DNA of 7,444 nt from Paracoccaceae bacterium (lineage in GTDB: Bacteria; Pseudomonadota; Alphaproteobacteria; Rhodobacterales; Rhodobacteraceae). Location of the stretch: positions 4,418 through 11,861 of the forward strand of contig JAGRMK010000099.1 in NCBI GenBank assembly GCA_020441345.1. The letters run 5' to 3'. The notes beneath the pieces were generated by a model. It saw nothing but the letters and a program-made list of their open reading frames with translations, made no database searches and was not told the DNA's origin. Position numbers and translations under genes: made by a program. Of the stretch, positions 1-5,983 are shown one piece after another; position 1 is the stretch's first letter; every line of letters begins with the position of its first letter.

Positions 1-1522
1 CGGTCGGCACGATCAGCACCCCCACCTCGCTGCGGTCGGCGCCGGTGATCACGACATCGGCCGCCAGCCCCTTCAGCTTGCCCAGAACCTCCATCCTGAG
101 CCCGGCAGCGCGCACCCAGGTGCCGGTCGACAGCTTGAACTCTTCGGCGATGCGCCCGTCAAACTTCATGCCCTTGTTGATATCGCCCGGATCGACAAAG
201 CGCATGGCGTCACCGGTGATGAAATATCCCTCGTCGTCAAAGGCTTCGGCAGTTTTCTCGGGGTCGTTCAGATATCCGGGCGTGATCGTGGCCCCGGCGA
301 CGCGCACATCAAAACGGTTCGGTTCATCCAGCGGCATCAGCTTGACCGACACGCCCGGCAGGGGCACGCCGATGATCCCCGACCGATGGGTAAATTCGTG
401 CTGGATCAGCGCGGCGGGCGCGGTTTCGGTCAACCCCCAGCTGGAGTTGAACAGCGGCATGTCACCCCGCACGTCGCGCGCCATGTCCTCAAGATCGGTC
501 CAGACATCCTGCGGCAGGGACGCCCCGGCATAGAACAGCATGTCGAGCTTGCCAAAGTATTGCTGGCGCAGGGTCGCATCGGTTTTCATCGCGTCGCGCA
601 GCATGGCAAAGCCGACCGGCACGTTGAACGCAATGGTCGGCGAGACCATCGCCAGGTTGTCCAGCGTATGCTGCGCCAGACCCGGCACGGGTTTACCGTT
701 GTCGATATGAAACGTGCCGCCATTGGCCAGCACCAGGTTGAAATTATGCGAGCCGCCGAACACGTGGTTCCATGGCAGCCAATCCAGCAGGACGGGCGGA
801 GTTTCGGTGACAAAGGGGAGCACCGCCGCCAGTTGCGCCTGGTTGGTGCACATCATCCGTTGCGTGGTCAGAACCGCCTTTGGGTGCGAGGTCGAACCCG
901 AGGTCAGCAGGTATTTCGCCACCGTGTCCGGCGTTACCGTCGCGTTCAGCGCGGACACGTCGCCGCGGGCGTTCAGCAGGCTCTCGAAAGCGGTCTCGCC
1001 ATGGGTGGCCCCGCGGCTGGCCAGCTTTTCCACCCCGTCGAACACCGATAGCCCCAGCGCCGCGCCATAGCGTGTGGCGTCGTCCGCAAAGACCATACGC
1101 GGCGCGATCATGCCAACGATCCGTTCCAGCACCGGATGGGCGCCGGGGATCAGAGCGTACTGCTCGGCCACCGGAACAGTCGGCACGCCGATGTATTGCG
1201 CGGCCAGCGTGAGCAACGCGTGATCCACGCCGTTGCCACTGATGATCAGGATCGGGGTCCGCGCCGTCAGTCCGCGCTCAGCCAGCGCGGCTGCGATGGC
1301 GCGGATCATGTCCAGTGCCTGCGCATAGGTCACGCAACGCCAGCCGTGGCCAGAGCGTTCAGCCAGGAACACACGGTCGGGCACGCGCTGCGCCCAGGAT
1401 ACCAGCCAGTCGGTGCTGCTCCGGGCAACCGGGCCCAGCGGCAAGCCGCTGGTCAACAGGATACTGCCGTCGGCGCGGGTCTCGGCCCTGGCATCATGCG
1501 CGCGATATTTTCCGTCTGTCAT
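1..1522 (-). CDS. fcs: Feruloyl-CoA synthase-type acyl-CoA ligase, C-terminus beyond window
   Basis: This ANL-superfamily ligase would activate ferulate, p-coumarate or a similar aromatic carboxylate to its CoA thioester in the cytoplasm, using ATP and CoA. About 507 residues are present from the ATG at 1522; family members run to roughly 600-630, so the C-terminal subdomain with the A10 lysine lies outside. Visible motifs: A3 phosphate-binding loop TSGSTSHPKAV (about 207-217), the feruloyl-CoA-synthase signature LDWLPWNHVFGGSHNFNLVL (246-265), A5 WGLTETAP (362-369), A7 TGD (437-439) and FDGRIAEEFKLSTGTWV (454-470), which is characteristic of this subfamily rather than of general acyl-CoA synthetases. 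A strong Shine-Dalgarno GGGAGGA at 1535-1529 fixes the start, although the first 29 bases overlap the end of marR. The A3 loop carries Ser where most homologues have Gly (SGSTG). Exact substrate is inferred; another aryl or long side-chain acid is possible. Confidence 0.85.
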   Translation of the reverse strand, partial: MTDGKYRAHDARAETRADGSILLTSGLPLGPVARSSTDWLVSWAQRVPDRVFLAERSGHGWRCVTYAQALDMIRAIAAALAERGLTARTPILIISGNGVDHALLTLAAQYIGVPTVPVAEQYALIPGAHPVLERIVGMIAPRMVFADDATRYGAALGLSVFDGVEKLASRGATHGETAFESLLNARGDVSALNATVTPDTVAKYLLTSGSTSHPKAVLTTQRMMCTNQAQLAAVLPFVTETPPVLLDWLPWNHVFGGSHNFNLVLANGGTFHIDNGKPVPGLAQHTLDNLAMVSPTIAFNVPVGFAMLRDAMKTDATLRQQYFGKLDMLFYAGASLPQDVWTDLEDMARDVRGDMPLFNSSWGLTETAPAALIQHEFTHRSGIIGVPLPGVSVKLMPLDEPNRFDVRVAGATITPGYLNDPEKTAEAFDDEGYFITGDAMRFVDPGDINKGMKFDGRIAEEFKLSTGTWVRAAGLRMEVLGKLKGLAADVVITGADRSEVGVLIVPT

Positions 1523-1967
1523 GCGGTGTCCTCCCATTTCCCTCGATCCGGCGCAGCAGTTTTTGCAGCGTTGCACTTTCGTCCGCGCTGAGCCCGCGGG
1601 TCATGCGGCGATCGTGGTCCACGACGGCCGCCATCGCCTGCTGACAGAGGGTCCGCCCCTTGGCCGTAACGCTCAGCTCATAGGCGCGCCGGTCGGTTTC
1701 GGCACGGGTGCGCGCGATCAGATCGGCGCGTTCCAGGTCTTCCAGGATCGCGACCAGATTGGGCCGCTCGATCGCCAGAACCCCGGCCAGCCGCGTTTGC
1801 CGCAGGCCGGGGTTGTCGTGGATCACAACCAGCGCCGAGAACGTCACCATCCGCAGGCCGAAAGGCTGCAGGGTCGCGCTCAGATCGGCCTGAATGCCGT
1901 TGAACGCGCGCTTCATCCCGTAGCCCGAGAAGCGGCGCAGGGTGGCGTCGGGCGCGGCCTGTGCCAT
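1494..1967 (-). CDS. MarR-family transcriptional regulator, possible hydroxycinnamoyl-CoA-responsive repressor
   Basis: A 157-residue winged helix-turn-helix protein of normal MarR length. The DNA-binding core runs from about residue 43 to 110: the helix-turn-helix is around QTRLAGVLAIERPNLVAILE (57-76), followed by LERADLIAR and the wing with the conserved DRR triplet (92-94) and LSVTAKG (98-104). The N- and C-terminal helices would form the dimer. It starts five bases after the dehydrogenase stop with only a poor ribosome-binding site, so it is probably translated by coupling. Its last 29 bases overlap the ligase start. Known MarR proteins beside hydroxycinnamate CoA-ligase genes (CouR of Rhodopseudomonas, FerC of Sphingobium) are repressors released by the CoA thioester. 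The same role here is inference from context, supported by an inverted repeat over the promoter of this operon (2767-2781), which would make it autoregulatory. Confidence 0.88.
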   Translation of the reverse strand: MAQAAPDATLRRFSGYGMKRAFNGIQADLSATLQPFGLRMVTFSALVVIHDNPGLRQTRLAGVLAIERPNLVAILEDLERADLIARTRAETDRRAYELSVTAKGRTLCQQAMAAVVDHDRRMTRGLSADESATLQKLLRRIEGNGRTPHDRRKISRA

Positions 1968-1972
1968 GCCGC

Positions 1973-2737
1973 TCAGCGTGGCGGCAGGCGTGTCGCGCCG
2001 TCGAGGCGGATCACCTCGCCGTTGAGATAGGCGTTCTCGACGATCTGCGCGACCATCAGGCCGAATTCGGACGGGTCGCCCAGCCGATCCGGGAACGGGA
2101 TATTGGCAACGATTTTCTCGGTCACCTCAGGCGGCAGGCTTTCCATCATCGGCGTGTTGAACAGGCCTGGCGCGATGGCCATGACCCGCACCCCGCTGCG
2201 TGCCAGTTCCCGCGCGGCCGGCAGGCACATGCTGGCGATCCCGCCCTTGGACGCCGAATAGGCCGCTTGCCCGACTTGCCCGTCCTGATAGGCGGCCGAG
2301 GCGGTGTTGATCACCACGCCGCGTTCGCCACTCTCCAGCGGGTCCTGGCCCTGCATGCCGCGCACGGCATGGGACATGACGATATAGCTGCCGATCAGAT
2401 TGACACGGATCACCCGTTCGAACACGTCAATCGCCAACTTGCCCTCGCGCCCCACGATACGCGCCGCCAGACCGATACCCGCACAATTGACCGCAATCCG
2501 CGGCATCCCCCCCATTTCGGTTGCGATCCGGGCAAAAGCCGCCTCGACCTGGTCCGAGTCGCTGACATCGGCGCGCACGCCCAGGCCGCCGATGTCGGCG
2601 GCGACGGCCTCGGCCTTGGCGGCGTCGAAATCCAGCACCGCGACACGCGCGCCCCGGCTGGCCAGAAGCCGCGCCGTAGCTTCGCCCAGTCCACTGCCAC
2701 CGCCGGTCACAACCGCGATCTGCCCATCAATCTGCAT
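1973..2737 (-). CDS. SDR-family dehydrogenase, 3-hydroxyacyl-CoA dehydrogenase type II-like
   Basis: A 254-residue classical short-chain dehydrogenase, full length for the family. The Rossmann motif TGGGSGLG is at 11-18, and an acidic residue ends beta-2 (LDFD, Asp36), pointing to NAD rather than NADP. NCAG is at 84-87, Asn113 is in the active site, Ser147 is in INTASAAY, and the catalytic YSASK runs from Tyr160 to Lys164. The loop PGLFNTPMMESLP (190-202) resembles type II 3-hydroxyacyl-CoA dehydrogenases (HSD17B10-like), which oxidise 3-hydroxyacyl-CoA to 3-ketoacyl-CoA. In an operon with a feruloyl-CoA-synthase-like ligase it could act on a hydrated hydroxycinnamoyl-CoA in beta-oxidative side-chain removal; that substrate is inference. 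It is the first gene of its operon, with GGGGGGA at 2748-2742 as ribosome-binding site and a promoter just upstream. The start is clear because the Rossmann fold begins directly (MQIDGQIAVVTGG). Confidence 0.9.
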   Translation of the reverse strand: MQIDGQIAVVTGGGSGLGEATARLLASRGARVAVLDFDAAKAEAVAADIGGLGVRADVSDSDQVEAAFARIATEMGGMPRIAVNCAGIGLAARIVGREGKLAIDVFERVIRVNLIGSYIVMSHAVRGMQGQDPLESGERGVVINTASAAYQDGQVGQAAYSASKGGIASMCLPAARELARSGVRVMAIAPGLFNTPMMESLPPEVTEKIVANIPFPDRLGDPSEFGLMVAQIVENAYLNGEVIRLDGATRLPPR

Positions 2738-2766
2738 CGAATCCCCCCAAGGTTAGGTCATTATTC

Positions 2767-2781
2767 GTTATTGGACATAAC
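2767..2781. promoter_or_regulatory. Candidate MarR operator overlapping the -10 element
   Basis: The 15-base sequence GTTATTGGACATAAC is a perfect inverted repeat (GTTAT-5-ATAAC). It covers the whole -10 hexamer and part of the spacer of the promoter reading into the SDR-marR-fcs operon, so a bound dimer would block RNA polymerase. MarR proteins typically bind dyads of about this size in such positions. Assignment to the MarR protein of this operon is inference. Confidence 0.55.
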
Positions 2782-2795
2782 TATTTATCTGTCAA
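2767..2795 (-). promoter_or_regulatory. Sigma70-type promoter of the SDR-marR-fcs operon
   Basis: Reading the minus strand, a perfect -35 hexamer TTGACA (2795-2790) is followed by a 17-base spacer and a -10 AATAAC (2772-2767; four of six consensus matches). Transcription would begin near 2760, giving a leader of roughly two dozen bases before the dehydrogenase ATG at 2737. The stretch is markedly AT-rich against the GC-rich background. Not experimentally shown. Confidence 0.68.
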
Positions 2796-2808
2796 TCGAG
2801 CGCGCCGG

Positions 2809-2833
2809 AAAAAGGGGCCCGGAGGCCCCTTTT
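2809..2833 (-). terminator. Intrinsic terminator of the TRAP operon
   Basis: The arms AAAAGGGGCC (2810-2819) and GGCCCCTTTT (2824-2833) are perfectly complementary around a four-base loop. Read on the minus strand, the GC stem is followed by TTTTT (2813-2809), the classic rho-independent form. It lies 22 bases after the dctM stop codon and just ahead of the next operon's promoter, so it separates the two transcription units. Because the stem is flanked by A and T runs on both sides it could work in both directions, but no plus-strand gene ends here. Confidence 0.85.
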
Positions 2834-2854
2834 CGCATCGCATGGTCGCTTTGG

Positions 2855-4168
2855 TCAGGGTATCAAAAACAGCGTGATCGCTGGAAACGCGACCAGGATC
2901 CCCACGCGGATCAGGTCCGAAGCCACGAAGAACATCACCGCCTTGTAAGTCTCCATCATCGGAGTTGCGCGGTCCATCGCGTTGATGATGAACAGGTTCA
3001 TCCCCACGGGTGGCGTGATCAACCCCGTTTCGACCACGATCAGCACCAGGATCCCGAACCAGATCGCCACATGTTCGGACGACATTCCGAAATCCAGCGC
3101 CATCATCATCGGAAAGAAAATCGGGATCGTCAGCAAGATCATCGACAGACTGTCCATGACGCAACCAAGCAGCAGGTAGATCACCAGGATCACCAGAAGC
3201 ACGGCAACCGGCGCAAGGCCCAGGTTCACCACCCATTCAGACAGCGATTGCGGCACCTGAGTCAGCGCCAGGAAGCTGTTATAAAAGGCTGCGCCGAACA
3301 CGATGAAAAAGATCATCGCCGTCGATCGCCCGGTCGAAGTGAAGGAATCCAGCATCGTGCGGAAATTCAGCCCGCCGTTCGCCAGCGCGATCAACCCGGT
3401 GCCCAGCGCCCCGACGGCTGCCCCCTCGGTCGGTGTGAAGATGCCGCCATAGATACCGCCGACCACGGCCAGGAACACCAGAAGCACCGGCCAGATACCG
3501 ATCAGCAGGCGCATCCGTTCGCCCCATGGCACGCGGTCGCCAACCCCGGCGCGGTCGGGATAGAGATGCACGTAGAGCGACAGAACCAGCATATAGCCAA
3601 TCGCCGCCAGAATGCCGGGCGCAAAGGCCGCAAGGAACAGCTTGGCGATGTTCTGTTCGGCCAGGATCGCGTAGATCACCAGCACCACCGACGGCGGGAT
3701 CAGGATCCCCAGCGTGCCGCCCGCAGCCAGCGCTGCGGTGGAAATCCCGCCGTGATAGCCAAAGCGTTTCATCTCGGGCAGGGCGACGCGGCCCATCGTG
3801 GCCGCCGTCGCCAGCGACGACCCACAGATCGCACCAAACCCCGCGCACGAGGCGATGGCAGCAATGCCGACCCCGCCCTTGCGATGCCCGACAAAGGATT
3901 CAGCCGCCTTGAACAGCGCCTTGGACATGCCGCCGATGGTCGCGAAATACCCCATCAACAGGAACATCGGCACCACGGCCAGGGATTCGCTGGCAAAGGT
4001 CGAATAGGCCGCGCTTTTCAGCCGCGCCATCGGCATGCGCGTGTCGCCCGTGACGATCCAGTAGCCGACATAGCCAACGATGAACATCGCCAGGCCGATC
4101 GGCACGCGCAGGAAAATCAGCAGCAACAGCGCCGGGAACGAGACGATTCCGATTTCCAGGTTGGTCAA
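2855..4168 (-). CDS. dctM: TRAP transporter large permease subunit (DctM family)
   Basis: This is the 12-or-so-helix inner-membrane transport subunit of a tripartite ATP-independent periplasmic transporter, which drives substrate uptake with an ion gradient (usually sodium). The protein is 437 residues, normal for DctM. It is hydrophobic throughout and carries family signatures AAGGTLGILIPPSVVLVIYA (148-167), GIYGGIFTPTEGAAVG (238-253), MDSLSMILLTIPIFFP (338-353) and ETGLITPPVGMNLF (380-393). The frame is open upstream for 110 more codons, but that extension is not DctM-like and overlaps dctQ. The natural start is TTG at 4168-4166, which overlaps the dctQ stop (ATTGA) and has AGGGGG (4181-4176) seven bases before it. 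Translation is therefore probably coupled to dctQ. Substrate cannot be read from the permease. Confidence 0.93.
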   Translation of the reverse strand: MTNLEIGIVSFPALLLLIFLRVPIGLAMFIVGYVGYWIVTGDTRMPMARLKSAAYSTFASESLAVVPMFLLMGYFATIGGMSKALFKAAESFVGHRKGGVGIAAIASCAGFGAICGSSLATAATMGRVALPEMKRFGYHGGISTAALAAGGTLGILIPPSVVLVIYAILAEQNIAKLFLAAFAPGILAAIGYMLVLSLYVHLYPDRAGVGDRVPWGERMRLLIGIWPVLLVFLAVVGGIYGGIFTPTEGAAVGALGTGLIALANGGLNFRTMLDSFTSTGRSTAMIFFIVFGAAFYNSFLALTQVPQSLSEWVVNLGLAPVAVLLVILVIYLLLGCVMDSLSMILLTIPIFFPMMMALDFGMSSEHVAIWFGILVLIVVETGLITPPVGMNLFIINAMDRATPMMETYKAVMFFVASDLIRVGILVAFPAITLFLIP

Positions 4169-4761
4169 TGGTCTGCCCCCTGTGCGGCGTCGATCAAAGA
4201 ACGGTTCTTGAACGCCTCGGCGGTCCGCACCAAAGCCATGTAAACCCCGATGATGGCGGTAATGACGGCTGGAACAAGCGCCACGGCGTAATTCCACCAG
4301 ACCGGGTATTGCAGCAGGAAGGTCGTCGTGCGTCGACGCATCAGCGCGCTCATCCCCTCGTAGAGTTGCACGGCGATCAGCACCAGCGCGGCGGCAAAGA
4401 CGATCTCGATGATCATCTGCAAGATGCGGCGCGACCGGTCGCTCAGCCCGGCGGTAAAGACATCGACGGTGGCGTGACCGCCGGTGATCTGGCACCAACC
4501 GAGAAAAGCAAAGACGCAGAACGCCAGTCCGGCGACGAGAAACTCATAGTCGCCAAACACCGGCCCGATGCCCGTGTCGATTAGCGTTTGCGCCAGATCG
4601 GGCATGGTCGTCTGCATCCAGGTCGAATGCAGGATGGAGGTCGCGGTTCGACCCAGGATCGACACGCAGATCATCAACACCAGCGCCGTCAGCACCGCAC
4701 CGCCGACAAGCGCCATCACCCAGGCCAGGCCGTAAAAGACCCTGTGTATCGTCTTGAACAT
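4165..4761 (-). CDS. dctQ: TRAP transporter small permease subunit (DctQ family)
   Basis: This inner-membrane protein partners DctM and is needed for TRAP transport. It has 198 residues with four predicted membrane helices, at about 12-36, 72-92, 111-132 and 148-170. The DctQ pattern is visible: FLGWCQITGGHATVDVFTAGLSDRSRR (86-112) after helix 2, and QYPVWWNYAVALVPAVI (141-157) before helix 4. The loop between helices 1 and 2 (37-71) is long, as in the larger members of the family. An ATG 18 codons upstream (4815) is in frame, but the start at 4761 is preferred: it has GGAGAGGG at 4773-4766 and leads directly into a typical membrane-protein N-terminus (MFKTIHRVFYGLAW), while the upstream extension is basic and unlike DctQ. 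The stop codon overlaps the dctM start. Confidence 0.92.
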   Translation of the reverse strand: MFKTIHRVFYGLAWVMALVGGAVLTALVLMICVSILGRTATSILHSTWMQTTMPDLAQTLIDTGIGPVFGDYEFLVAGLAFCVFAFLGWCQITGGHATVDVFTAGLSDRSRRILQMIIEIVFAAALVLIAVQLYEGMSALMRRRTTTFLLQYPVWWNYAVALVPAVITAIIGVYMALVRTAEAFKNRSLIDAAQGADH

Positions 4762-4770
4762 CGTTCCCTC

Positions 4771-4794
4771 TCCGGCCCTTCGGGTCCGGCCCTT
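4771..4794. repeat. 10-bp direct repeat in the dctP1-dctQ gap
   Basis: TCCGGCCCTT occurs at 4771-4780 and again at 4785-4794, separated by four bases, in the GC-rich 94-base gap between the second binding-protein gene and dctQ. The first copy abuts the dctQ ribosome-binding site. The gap may form secondary structure on the mRNA, but I see no clean terminator hairpin with a T-run. Function unknown. Confidence 0.4.
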
Positions 4795-4855
4795 GTTCGG
4801 ACTGCCCCGCGGCACCGAACCGGGCCACGAGGCAGGATCTAGTTCGCGACAGCCG

Positions 4856-5896
4856 TCAGTTGGCGGCGTCGTATTCGGCCATCAGTTCCCGAGCCCGGTC
4901 GATCAGCGCCTGGCCATCGATGCCGCGCCCTTCCATGTCGGCGACCCACGATTGATAGATCGGCTGCACCGCGTCCACCCAGGGCTGAAGGTCGTCCCCG
5001 GACACGGTGATGATCGTGTTGCCGCGATCCACCGCGATCTGGCGCGCCGGGCCATCGGCATCGGCCTGGGTGCCACCGGCAAAGACCGAGAACTCCAGAC
5101 CCGAATTGCGGTCGATGATCGCGCGCAGATCGTCGGGCAGGTCGTCATAGACATCCTGGTTCATCGCCAGGGTGAAGGTCAGGACATAGAGCGCCGCACC
5201 CTCGAACTCGGTGTGGTTGCTCACCAGTTCCGGCACGCGCAGCGAGGTTGTCACCTCCCACGGGATCGTGGTGCCGTCGATCACGCCACGGGTCAGCGAT
5301 TCCGGGATCATCGTGACCGGCATGCCGACCGGCTCGGCGCCCAGACGGGTAAGCAGGTCATTGACCGTGCGCGAACCACCGCGGATCTTCAGCCCCTGAA
5401 GATCGGCGGGCTGGTGAACCGGGGTGTTGGTATGCAGCAGGCCCGGACCATGAACCCAGGTTCCCAGCAGGTGCACGCCCGCAAAGTCGGTATCGGCCAT
5501 GTCCTCTTCATACATCCGCCAATAGGCATAGGACGCAGCGCGTGCGTCTTGCATGAAGAACGGCAGTTCGAAGACTTCGGTGCGCGGGAACCGGCCCGGC
5601 GTGAACCCGTTCACCGTCCAGACGATATCCGCGATTCCGTCAAGCACCTGGTCCATCAATTCGGGCGGCGTGCCACCAAGGGCCATCGCGCCAAACCGCT
5701 GAATTTCGATCCGGCCTTCCGATTCGGCCTCGATCCGGTCTGCCCAGACATCGAGAACCTGAACCGGCACGTTGGCTTGCGGTGGCAGGAATTGGTGAAG
5801 GCGCAGCGTGACCTCTTGTGCGAGAACCGACGTCGCAGAAAGGGCAGAGAATGCCGCAGCGGCAGCAAACGTGAAGAAACTCGAGCGATCAGACAT
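4856..5896 (-). CDS. dctP: TRAP transporter substrate-binding protein DctP, second paralogue (dctP1)
   Basis: A periplasmic binding protein that captures substrate and delivers it to DctQM. It has 346 residues, usual for DctP. The N-terminus is a Sec signal peptide: basic start, an Ala-rich hydrophobic stretch (8-22) and likely cleavage after VLA at residue 26. The mature protein shows the DctP fold with GGTPPELMDQVLDGIADIVW (74-93), the FPRTEVFELPF strand (103-113), and DLQGLKIRGGSR (165-176), where Arg172 is at the position of the conserved arginine that binds the substrate carboxylate in DctP proteins. GVIDGTTIPWEV (204-215) with Trp213 follows. GGGAGGAA at 5908-5901 is a strong ribosome-binding site. 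It is about three quarters identical by eye to the neighbouring upstream paralogue. A carboxylate ligand is well supported by family knowledge; an aromatic acid is inferred from the adjacent ligase operon. Confidence 0.93.
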   Translation of the reverse strand: MSDRSSFFTFAAAAAFSALSATSVLAQEVTLRLHQFLPPQANVPVQVLDVWADRIEAESEGRIEIQRFGAMALGGTPPELMDQVLDGIADIVWTVNGFTPGRFPRTEVFELPFFMQDARAASYAYWRMYEEDMADTDFAGVHLLGTWVHGPGLLHTNTPVHQPADLQGLKIRGGSRTVNDLLTRLGAEPVGMPVTMIPESLTRGVIDGTTIPWEVTTSLRVPELVSNHTEFEGAALYVLTFTLAMNQDVYDDLPDDLRAIIDRNSGLEFSVFAGGTQADADGPARQIAVDRGNTIITVSGDDLQPWVDAVQPIYQSWVADMEGRGIDGQALIDRARELMAEYDAAN

Positions 5897-5936
5897 GGTA
5901 TTCCTCCCTGATATCCAGATCTTTTCCGGTACGTAT

Positions 5937-5963
5937 CGGGGCGCGGTCAGCGACCACGCCCCG
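5937..5963 (-). other. Intercistronic hairpin between the two dctP genes
   Basis: CGGGGCG (5937-5943) pairs perfectly with CGCCCCG (5957-5963). Inside, GGTC (5945-5948) pairs with GACC (5952-5955) across one C/A mismatch, leaving a three-base loop. On the minus strand it follows the first dctP stop by about 20 bases and has no T-run after it, so it looks like an mRNA-stabilising or partial-attenuating stem rather than a full terminator. Such structures often let binding proteins be made in excess of permease. The effect here is inferred. Confidence 0.6.
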
Positions 5964-5983
5964 AAGTGTCAAGCCTGGTTCGC

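Noticed and set aside
386..1051. Plus-strand frame of 221 codons opposite the ligase
   Set aside because: Antisense to a well-supported adenylate-forming enzyme and of shadow composition.
1961..4243. A 760-codon open frame on the plus strand
   Set aside because: It runs antisense to the SDR and dctM genes, is rich in His, Arg, Gln and Asp as expected for the complement of GC-biased coding sequence, has no domain I recognise and no sensible ribosome-binding site. Both genes beneath it have clear family signatures.
5944..5972. TTGACA (5972-5967, minus) as a promoter for the second dctP gene
   Set aside because: At 17 bases the -10 position reads TGACCG, which is not acceptable, and the site lies within a stable hairpin.
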